Source: Brevibacillus gelatini (GTDB lineage: Bacteria > Bacillota > Bacilli > Brevibacillales > Brevibacillaceae). From it: DNA of 48,028 nt. Position 1 is the first letter of the stretch, and every line of letters starts with the position of its first letter. Both the position numbers and the translations under genes were made by a program. Below are positions 41,464-48,028 of this stretch, piece by piece. The DNA is taken from positions 1 through 48,028 of the forward strand of contig NZ_RHHS01000054.1 in the NCBI RefSeq assembly GCF_003710935.1, in the 5' to 3' direction. The notes below the pieces were generated by a model. The model saw only the letters and a list, made by a program, of their open reading frames with translations. It was not told the origin of the DNA and did not search any database.

Positions 41464-42740
41464 TGAAAGAAATCGTACTCGACCGTTTGAACAAAATGGA
41501 GGACCTGGAACAGCGCAGGATATTAAAGCAGATGATGAACAGCGTCTTTTTGCACCTCGTGGAATATCAGGAGGAAATGCAAAAAAAGCTGGAGCAGCGC
41601 GTCTTTTCCGAATTCGAGGACAAGGAAGACAAGCTCGATATATACGTAACGCTCTGCCATCGCGACGATTTCGATCCCATCCACGACTTTTTGTACCCGA
41701 TGATTCCCGGCGACGAGCAAAGAAAGCTGTGCGATCGCAAGGCTTTGCATGAACAGCTCACCCGTCAGGAACAGGCGGTGCTCATGACCATATTCATGGA
41801 GTGCGGCTACAGCCGGATTCAAGAGCTGATAAACAGCAAACGCACGTTCAAGGGCCGATTGACGACGACAGAAAAGTCATACCCGATTGAGGTGCGTTTG
41901 CAGCAAAACACGCTGTACATCGACGAGCTGGAAAAGCTGTACAACATGTTTTTGAAAAACGGCATGCCGTGGAAAACCGTGAATCATCCGTATGCGAACA
42001 AGTTTTTCGATGTCGTTCTCGTCTCCTGCGAGGGGGAGTTGGGCGAAGACGAGGAGATCGCGGAGGTGACGGTGCACCTGGAAGAATGGGAGCCGTACAA
42101 AAAGCTGGATGTCATCCCGCTCTGGAACATCGAGCGGCTGGCCTTGAAAAACATCGGCTTTCCCGTGCCAGCAATCGACCGGGTGAACTTCGAGCATGTC
42201 CTGTCGCTGCGCAAGACAGGGAGCCAGCACGGCTATCTCGTGGACGGGGATGAAGCGCTGATCCGCTATATCAAGCGCTCGGCAGAAGAGCTGACCATTG
42301 TCTCCCCCCAGGAAAAGTCGGGCATCTGGAACGTCTGCAAAATCACCCAGCCTGTCGCGACCCCGACGTCCCGTCTGCAATACGCGCTGGTGTCCAACCG
42401 GCGCAAAAGCAGCTTCGTGGGCAGCTTCGCCCGCAAGCAAGGAATGCCGGTGCGGGCCAAAGGCGAGATCATCCGCATCGTCCATTCCTTTGAAGCGGCG
42501 GAGCAACTGGAGCTTGTGCACGTAGAGATTCGCGAAAAAGGCGGGCGCACTTCCGCTACGTACGAAATGAACCCGTTCATCAGCGACAATGTCCGCGTGG
42601 AGCACGACAAAAAAATCATGCAGCTCGGCTTTCGCCGACGCGGAGCAGACAGCTTTATTTTGGAAGACATGATGAGCTTTCTCGTCTCCGAGATTCAGAT
42701 GTACTTCCCGGAATACAAGTGCGAAGGAGAATGGGCGTGA
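41460..42740 (+). CDS. Uncharacterised 426-aa protein of the locus (possible baseplate/structural component)
   Basis: 426 residues from ATG at 41460 (overlapping ATGA with the preceding stop; AAAGGAGG 12 nt upstream). The N-terminal about 120 residues are helical and charged. The middle is mixed alpha/beta with phrases such as YPIEVRLQQNTLYIDELEKL and EVTVHLEEWEPYKKLDVIP. The C-terminal part contains FELVHVEIREKG-type strands. There is no signal peptide, membrane helix or familiar catalytic motif. I do not recognise the family. Position between the PP2C-like gene and other cluster genes suggests a structural or adaptor role. Confidence 0.6.
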   Translation: MMKEIVLDRLNKMEDLEQRRILKQMMNSVFLHLVEYQEEMQKKLEQRVFSEFEDKEDKLDIYVTLCHRDDFDPIHDFLYPMIPGDEQRKLCDRKALHEQLTRQEQAVLMTIFMECGYSRIQELINSKRTFKGRLTTTEKSYPIEVRLQQNTLYIDELEKLYNMFLKNGMPWKTVNHPYANKFFDVVLVSCEGELGEDEEIAEVTVHLEEWEPYKKLDVIPLWNIERLALKNIGFPVPAIDRVNFEHVLSLRKTGSQHGYLVDGDEALIRYIKRSAEELTIVSPQEKSGIWNVCKITQPVATPTSRLQYALVSNRRKSSFVGSFARKQGMPVRAKGEIIRIVHSFEAAEQLELVHVEIREKGGRTSATYEMNPFISDNVRVEHDKKIMQLGFRRRGADSFILEDMMSFLVSEIQMYFPEYKCEGEWA

Positions 42741-43426
42741 ACTACATCTGGGATTTGGTCATCAAGGCCAGGCGAGCCGGAATTGCCAAAGAAGAGCTGG
42801 TGTTCAAAGCGGCGAAGGTTTACTCGCCGTACATGGAGCTGAGTCTGGAAGCGATCAACGCGAAGACGGTGGACAAGACGGTAGAGGTAAACCCGTTCTA
42901 CCGTTTTGAGGACATTTTCCGCGAGTTGTTTGACGTCAACTACACGGGCGAGTCCGAACTGCGTCAGGTCTTGTTTGACATCGTGACACACCTGTTGGCC
43001 GAGATCGACCTGACACAAGGGATGAACAAGCGAGAATACTACATCCGCTTTGTTTTGCGCGATCTGGAGGCGGGGCTGTTCGGCAGTCAGGCAGCGGAAA
43101 ACATCAAGCTGTTCACCCGTGACGAACAGGAGATTATTGCCGGCAATCTGCTGCGGCTCTATGAGACAGGAGAAGCGGTTTACCTGCTCCGCGATACGAT
43201 GCGAAAAATTTTTCCTCACTCTACCATCTACGCCAACTGCGAGGAAAAAGATGAGCTGCTGCTCTACGTCGGACAGGCGGAGACAGACGCAGCACGCGCC
43301 AGGCTGGCGCTGATACTGGATATTTTTCTGCCTGTCCGCTTCCAGACGGAAATATATTGGCGAAACCACTTCGGCATCCTCGATGTCGAGGAAACGATGC
43401 AGATCGATCATATCGCCCTGTACTAA
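42737..43426 (+). CDS. Uncharacterised 229-aa protein of the locus
   Basis: About 229 residues from GTG at 42737 (GTGA overlap with the preceding stop; AAGGAG 7 nt upstream). A GTG at 42719 and an ATG at 42731 are in frame but overlap the preceding gene and its ribosome site. It is mostly helical with a short C-terminal segment (YWRNHFGILDVEETMQIDH) that looks like the closing strand of tail/baseplate proteins. The resemblance is weak. No membrane or catalytic motifs. A baseplate or wedge component is a guess from context. Confidence 0.55.
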   Translation: MNYIWDLVIKARRAGIAKEELVFKAAKVYSPYMELSLEAINAKTVDKTVEVNPFYRFEDIFRELFDVNYTGESELRQVLFDIVTHLLAEIDLTQGMNKREYYIRFVLRDLEAGLFGSQAAENIKLFTRDEQEIIAGNLLRLYETGEAVYLLRDTMRKIFPHSTIYANCEEKDELLLYVGQAETDAARARLALILDIFLPVRFQTEIYWRNHFGILDVEETMQIDHIALY

Positions 43427-43480
43427 CAGACCGCAAGAGAGTTTGAGAGAAAGCCGTGTGAGTGTGGGAGGATCGGAGTC

Positions 43481-46135
43481 ATGAGAAAATTATCGTACAA
43501 GCTTCATCTCCAAAAAGGCAACATCAACGTCCAGCAGAGCGAAACGACCTATACGCGGGATGAGCTGATGGAGATGACGACCTTTCAGTTGCGCAACATT
43601 TGCCACAAGGAAAAGCTGGTTGGCTCGGTGGTAAACAATCTCGACCGGGAAGGACTGCTGCAAACGATCCTGCGATTCCGCGGCGCCGAAGAAAGCATGT
43701 TTATCGAGTCGGATGTGGAGGGCGGCTTTGAGCGGATCGAAGCGGCTTTGCATGCGTACTTGAACACGCCGCTGCCTGGGGCGGACTCCATCAAAATCCC
43801 GGCCAAGATGACGCTGTATGCCGGGCTGGCTGTCAACAGACAGGACGATTATCGGGTGGAGTCGGCCCAAGGTCTGGCCGAATCCAATGTCCTTTTGGTC
43901 AATGACCACATGGAGCTGTGCGGAATTTTGCAGCTGCGAAAAGACGACGACAAGCCAGGGCACTACTGGCTGCTGTCGCACAAGGACGTTCCGCTGCGGA
44001 AAACGGTGAACCAGAGCTACAGTCTGCTTTTTTTCCGCAAGCAGGACTCGGACTACCTGTACAAAGCGTACAGCGAAGACAAGCCGCTGCCGCCGACCAA
44101 TCTGCACTATTACAAAGTGCCTGTCGCCGATCTGGAAATCCGGGAGCTGGAAGAGACGGACGCGGTGCTGGCGATTGATTTTGGCACATCTTCGACAACG
44201 GCTGGCGCCTTTTTGGACCACGAATACATTAGCGCCCCTCCCGGCAACGATTTGCTGAATGGCCGGGTCAAGCTGAATGCGATCAATTACGTCTCGTTTC
44301 CGGACACGACGCAAAAGAAGGAAGAATGGATCGAGGTACTGCCGACAGTCGTCAGTGTGGCGGATTGTTCCTCGCCGCATGACGTCCGCTTCCACGTCGG
44401 CTATGAAGCGTTGCGTCACATGAAAAAGAACGGATACAGCTCGCACGCGACGGTGTTCATGGGCATCAAGCGCTGGGTGAACAGCTATCACAAGCTGGAA
44501 GAGGTCATGGACAGCCAGGGCAATACCGCGATGGTCAAGCGCAGCGACATTTTGCGCCACTATTTGCTTCACGTCATCCAGATGGCAGAGCATCAATTCA
44601 AATGCCGTTTTCGCCACCTGCACATCACCAGTCCGGTCAAGCTGAAAACACAGTTTATCGAGATGTTTACCGAAATTTTGCCGGAGTACCGCATCGAAAC
44701 AGAAGACGCGCTCGATGAAGGGATGGCCGTGCTGTTCAACACGATTGCCGATCAAATCGACAAAGACAGCTTCCTCGACGGCGAGACGTACCAGGCGCTC
44801 GTCATTGACTGCGGCGGAGGAACGACAGACTTGTCATCGTGCAGCTTCCGCATCGAGGACGGCCACATTTCGTATCGCATCGACATCAGCACGACCTACG
44901 AAAACGGCGATACGAACTTTGGCGGCAACAACATCACCTACCGGATCATGCAGTTCATGAAAATCGTCTTTGCGGACTACTACAGCAAAGGTCGGCACAC
45001 AACCGACATCGACCAGCTCATTGACATTCCCGGCTCGGAAATTTTCCGGCATGTAGATGAGTTTGGCGTCGACTCCGTCTATGAACGGTTTGAAGAGCGA
45101 TACCGGGAGGCCGAGGCGATTTTGCCCACCTGCTACAAAGCCTACGAAAACAAGAGCCGCGACGACTACCAGCGCGTCCGCAACAACTTTTATTTTTTGT
45201 GGGACCTCGCGGAGCAGATGAAAAAGGAATTTTTCCGCCAGACAGGCATTTTGCGCAATCGCTTCACTACCGAAGGCGAGCAGCGTCAGGAGCAGGATTT
45301 GAAGCTGACCGCAGTGGAGCGGTGGGTGCTGTCCATTCGCGAGGAAGGGCGCTTCCGCGATGTGTACGACTTTCCTGACGTCGTGTTCACCAGCAAAGAG
45401 ATCAATCACTTGATTAAGGCGGACATTTACGAGATTTTGCGCGTTTTCCTGGACGACTTTTACCAGGAGGGAAGGCTGGCGGACTTCTCGATCATCAAGC
45501 TGACGGGGCAGTCGTGCCGGATTGACGTGTTCCGCGAAGCGTTGAAGGAGTTCGTGCCAGGCCGCAGCATCGAGTTTCGCCAACGGTCAGAGGAGACGGG
45601 CAAAGTGCCGGACTTGAAGCTGTCCTGCCTGCGCGGAGCGTTGCGCTATCAGAGCGCGAAAAAGGCCGGCTTCATCGAAGCGCACATTACCAATCACGCG
45701 CCTGTCGTTCCGTATTCCGTGACCGCTTTTACCCACAACAAGCAGGAGCGCGTGCTGATTCGCAGCCAGGAAAAGCTGAGCCATGTGCACGGAGCCATCT
45801 CGCGCCCGTTCGGAGTCAGCGAGGTGGAGTTTTTCCTCAAGGAAAGCGACGGCCTTTTGCGCAAACGCTATTTGTACACAGACGACCGGACCCATTACAA
45901 GCCTGTACTCTACGAAGACATCCGCGCCAAGTACGGCCGACATATTCCGCAGGAGGAAACCGACTCGATCCAAAACGGAGAAGTCAAGTTTTTCGTCTTT
46001 TCCAGCGGCAACGAATGGGGCTTCCATGTGCTTCCGGTCGCGCGGCAAAACGAGCAGTTGTTTTTGGGCAAAAAAGTGTTCTGTCCATTTGAAAGCGACC
46101 TGTCTGAGCTTGATTTCTTTGACGGGATGAAATAA
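43481..46135 (+). CDS. Hsp70/actin-like ATPase with N-terminal extension, 884 aa
   Basis: 884 residues. An N-terminal region (about 1-225) includes a SAP-like helix-extended segment (about 25-68, TTFQLRNICHKEKLVG). The ASKHA ATPase core starts with phosphate-1 motif IDFGTSSTT (232-240), phosphate-2 VIDCGGGTTD (441-450) and an adenosine-like LTGQSCRIDVF region near 690. It should therefore bind and hydrolyse ATP. It lacks the standard Hsp70 C-terminal substrate domain; a beta-rich tail (about 740-884) is present instead. The neighbouring J protein could be its co-chaperone. Possible function: chaperoning or remodelling of sheath/effector. SrfB-type proteins are an alternative relative. Confidence 0.8.
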   Translation: MRKLSYKLHLQKGNINVQQSETTYTRDELMEMTTFQLRNICHKEKLVGSVVNNLDREGLLQTILRFRGAEESMFIESDVEGGFERIEAALHAYLNTPLPGADSIKIPAKMTLYAGLAVNRQDDYRVESAQGLAESNVLLVNDHMELCGILQLRKDDDKPGHYWLLSHKDVPLRKTVNQSYSLLFFRKQDSDYLYKAYSEDKPLPPTNLHYYKVPVADLEIRELEETDAVLAIDFGTSSTTAGAFLDHEYISAPPGNDLLNGRVKLNAINYVSFPDTTQKKEEWIEVLPTVVSVADCSSPHDVRFHVGYEALRHMKKNGYSSHATVFMGIKRWVNSYHKLEEVMDSQGNTAMVKRSDILRHYLLHVIQMAEHQFKCRFRHLHITSPVKLKTQFIEMFTEILPEYRIETEDALDEGMAVLFNTIADQIDKDSFLDGETYQALVIDCGGGTTDLSSCSFRIEDGHISYRIDISTTYENGDTNFGGNNITYRIMQFMKIVFADYYSKGRHTTDIDQLIDIPGSEIFRHVDEFGVDSVYERFEERYREAEAILPTCYKAYENKSRDDYQRVRNNFYFLWDLAEQMKKEFFRQTGILRNRFTTEGEQRQEQDLKLTAVERWVLSIREEGRFRDVYDFPDVVFTSKEINHLIKADIYEILRVFLDDFYQEGRLADFSIIKLTGQSCRIDVFREALKEFVPGRSIEFRQRSEETGKVPDLKLSCLRGALRYQSAKKAGFIEAHITNHAPVVPYSVTAFTHNKQERVLIRSQEKLSHVHGAISRPFGVSEVEFFLKESDGLLRKRYLYTDDRTHYKPVLYEDIRAKYGRHIPQEETDSIQNGEVKFFVFSSGNEWGFHVLPVARQNEQLFLGKKVFCPFESDLSELDFFDGMK

Positions 46136-46173
46136 CGAGAGAGCCATATTGAACGAAAAAGGGGGGAACAGCG

Positions 46174-46950
46174 GTGTTTTCCCATCTCCATCCCCAGTTT
46201 CACAAGGGGCGAATTCTCAAGCGAGAGATGCTTGAAAATTTGCGGGATTACCCCAGACATTTTGTCGACTTGCATTTTCAGATGTACAGCGACGGCATTA
46301 TTTCCGGTATGGACGTCACGGTAGACGACCGGCATCTCATCATCGGCAAGGGCATCGTCAAGCATCGTGGCCGCGTCTATTTGTTCGAGCGCGAAGAACG
46401 CCTGCCCTACACGGCGACAGGCCACGAGACGGTGCTGAAAATCCGTTTTGCCGAGCAGGCGACGTTGACCGACTTTTTTTCCTACGAGACATCCTATGTG
46501 CTCGATTCGGAGACAGCCATCAGCGAAGATGAGCGCGAGCTGGGCCGCTTCAAGCTCAAGGAAGGAGCCAGACTGCGCGCGGACTACCCGTATTTTCTCG
46601 ATCTGCTCACGGAATTCAACACGTGGATTTTTGCAAACGTGGAGCATGCCGGCTACGAGCAGCCGACACTTGCCCCGGCGATCCTGCGCTACTTTTCCTA
46701 CGAGTTGCTGAAAACCGGGACGACAAATGCCTACGACCTCGCCTTCGCCATGCAAGGGATCAACGCGGACAGGGTCGAGCGCAACCTGATTCTTCATTAT
46801 ATAAGCAGCCGTTTGGGGAGCAATTACCGTCCGGGCACCAATCTGCAGATCGTCAAATATTTGGGGCGCATCTTGGAGGAAGCGAAGAACGGGAACAAGC
46901 CCAGACAGGAGTGGAGGGCGTCCGGGCGGCAGCGGGTGATTGTGGATTAA
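46174..46950 (+). CDS. Uncharacterised 258-aa protein (baseplate/adaptor candidate)
   Basis: 258 residues from GTG at 46174 with AAAGGGGGG upstream. The N-terminus (SHLHPQFHKGRILKREML, then a beta segment with ISGMDVTVDDRHLIIGKGI) has the look of an adaptor that begins with strands and a hairpin, loosely like TssK or tail-fibre connector proteins. The C-terminal half is helical. No family is recognised and no signal peptide is present. It is placed between the Hsp70-like ATPase and the DcrB-like gene. Confidence 0.55.
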   Translation: MFSHLHPQFHKGRILKREMLENLRDYPRHFVDLHFQMYSDGIISGMDVTVDDRHLIIGKGIVKHRGRVYLFEREERLPYTATGHETVLKIRFAEQATLTDFFSYETSYVLDSETAISEDERELGRFKLKEGARLRADYPYFLDLLTEFNTWIFANVEHAGYEQPTLAPAILRYFSYELLKTGTTNAYDLAFAMQGINADRVERNLILHYISSRLGSNYRPGTNLQIVKYLGRILEEAKNGNKPRQEWRASGRQRVIVD

Positions 46951-46971
46951 CGACAGAAAGGGGAATGGCAA

Positions 46972-47625
46972 ATGGAGCGCATGGATGAAAGCATTATCGG
47001 CATGATGAACGAGCTTGCGGAGGAGGACGCTCAACCTGTCACGAGACGTTACGGGCCAAAAGGAAAGCTGCGGCAGGACATGGCGGAAAAGCCGTTTATC
47101 ACCGTGGGCGAAGGGACGATTCCGGTAGAAGAAAAGCGGTTGCTGGACGACCGTGTGCGAATCCGCCTGCCTAGGACGTTTACGCTGATGTCGCCGCAGG
47201 TCGCAGCCATCAAATACCCGTCCGAGCGCAGACCGCAGGTGATCTATACCAATCAGACTGCTTCAATCAACGTGGCTTTTACCTATACCGATAGCAAGCT
47301 GGCCGATTCTGCTGACCAGCTCCAGGCTTTCATGGACGTCATGAAGCAGGTATTGCGCAAGACGCAGCCGCTCGCTCGCTGGCAGGAGGAAGGCATCCGG
47401 GAGATTGCGGGCAAAAACGTCGGCTTTTTCGAATTTATCACGCCCGCGCTGGATGCGGACATCTACAACCTGATAAGCTTTGTCTCCCTGCAGGGGCGTG
47501 CGCTGCTGTGCACATTCAACTGCACGGAGCAGGAGCTTGCAGACTGGAAGCTGGCAGCCTGGGGAATGATGGATTCGCTGGTGATTGAGTCAGATGATGC
47601 TGCGAAAGGAGAGGAAGGAAAATGA
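46972..47625 (+). CDS. DcrB/DUF1795-like protein (candidate effector-loading chaperone)
   Basis: 217 residues. The ATG follows AAAGGGGAA. The central region, with VRIRLPRTFTLMSP, TNQTASINVAFTYTD and GFFEFITPALDADIYNLISF followed by QGRALLCTFNC, resembles the DcrB/DUF1795 fold. Gram-negative T6SS loci use such proteins (EagR chaperones) to load effectors onto VgrG. The N-terminus is charged with no signal peptide, so it is cytoplasmic. The stop overlaps the start of the VgrG-like gene (ATGA), a placement that fits an effector/spike-loading role. The family call is moderate. Confidence 0.6.
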   Translation: MERMDESIIGMMNELAEEDAQPVTRRYGPKGKLRQDMAEKPFITVGEGTIPVEEKRLLDDRVRIRLPRTFTLMSPQVAAIKYPSERRPQVIYTNQTASINVAFTYTDSKLADSADQLQAFMDVMKQVLRKTQPLARWQEEGIREIAGKNVGFFEFITPALDADIYNLISFVSLQGRALLCTFNCTEQELADWKLAAWGMMDSLVIESDDAAKGEEGK

Positions 47626-48028
47626 GTCTTTCCGTTATTGCTTACAACAATTTGCAAGTCTCTCCCTATGAATTGATTCATCTCGTAGAGTTGACGATCA
47701 CGAAGAAAATGAATGAGCATGCCCGCCTCACGTTAACCGGAATCGTGCCGGAAGAAATGAAAGACAGCTATGTGCAAATGACTCAGGCGCAGACCCCCAT
47801 TGAAATCAGTCAGGTAGACGCCGCCGGCAACGCCACGCCGCTTTTTGCCGGAATCGTTCTGGAGATCGGCATCAAGGCGGTGCGTGACGTGTTTTATTTG
47901 TCTCTCGAAGCCGTTTCTCCCACCTACAATCTCGATGTCAAACGCAAGAGCCGCTCGTTCCAGAACAAAGCCATGAGCTACGGGGCCTTGTTGCAGACGA
48001 TTGCCGCCGACTATCCGGGCATCGACAT
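47622..48028 (+). CDS. VgrG/gpD-like spike protein, partial (N-terminal 135 residues)
   Basis: Starts with ATG at 47622, overlapping the previous stop, with GGAGAGGAAGG upstream. 135 residues are seen and the frame runs off the window. The pattern (HLVELTITKKMNEHARLTL, then LFAGIVLEIGI, then LDVKRKSRSFQNK and YGALLQTI) matches the beginning of VgrG/phage gpD-like hub proteins. There the SRSFQN phrase follows a strand-rich domain. It would be the spike hub on which the tube assembles. The rest (gp5-like spike, effector) lies downstream. Confidence 0.75.
   Translation, partial: MSLSVIAYNNLQVSPYELIHLVELTITKKMNEHARLTLTGIVPEEMKDSYVQMTQAQTPIEISQVDAAGNATPLFAGIVLEIGIKAVRDVFYLSLEAVSPTYNLDVKRKSRSFQNKAMSYGALLQTIAADYPGID

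Noticed and set aside
43490..44755. 421-codon frame on the - strand over the Hsp70-like gene
   Set aside because: Antisense shadow with skewed composition; no start signal.

Overview
The window looks like a chromosomal segment of a Gram-positive, spore-former-type Firmicute of the Bacillales/Paenibacillaceae, most like Brevibacillus. This is inferred from the gene types: a HemQ-type coproheme decarboxylase, a secreted protein with S-layer homology modules, YisL- and YvbH-like proteins and a BshB2-like deacetylase. Strong AGGAGG-type ribosome sites, frequent TTG/GTG starts and a GC-rich coding style point the same way. No tRNA, rRNA, CRISPR array or insertion sequence was seen. Almost all genes are on the + strand.

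Left part (1-12 kb): a DUF2161-type nuclease-fold protein, YisL, a ~40-bp tandem repeat array, an RpiR-family regulator followed by nagB, hemQ, a secreted YcdB/SLH protein, a small zinc-ribbon membrane protein, an aromatic-acid-exporter-like protein (probable CTG start), and a polar amino-acid ABC transporter (ATPase, lipoprotein, permease).

Middle part (11.3-30.2 kb): an IclR regulator precedes a probable catabolic gene set. It contains a solute-binding lipoprotein, an ATPase, a fused two-domain permease, a secreted PIG-L deacetylase with NEW3 and glutaminase-like regions, an argininosuccinate-lyase-like enzyme, a BadF-type amino-sugar kinase and an intracellular PIG-L deacetylase. Small genes follow, including a 37-codon basic protein on the - strand, then an iron-siderophore permease pair with a clear Fur box, a VOC-NUDIX fusion, a nitronate monooxygenase-like enzyme and nagA.

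Right part (30.4-48.0 kb, running off the window): the most interesting region. It encodes a Ser/Thr kinase and a membrane VWA protein, then a candidate contractile-sheath protein and an Hcp/tail-tube-like protein. After these come a J-domain protein, two FHA proteins, an intact PP2C phosphatase, a degenerate PP2C fused to a TM/TPR/Ala-Pro-rich tail, two unknown proteins, an Hsp70/actin-like ATPase, another unknown, a DcrB-like protein and the start of a VgrG/gpD-like spike protein. Several start/stop overlaps (ATGA or GTGA) indicate tight operons. I read this as a contractile injection system-like locus in a monoderm bacterium, controlled by a phosphorylation module resembling the T6SS PpkA/PppA/Fha pathway. 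No TssJLM-type membrane complex or ClpV-like ATPase is visible. The sheath, tube and spike calls rest on remembered family patterns and need profile searches.
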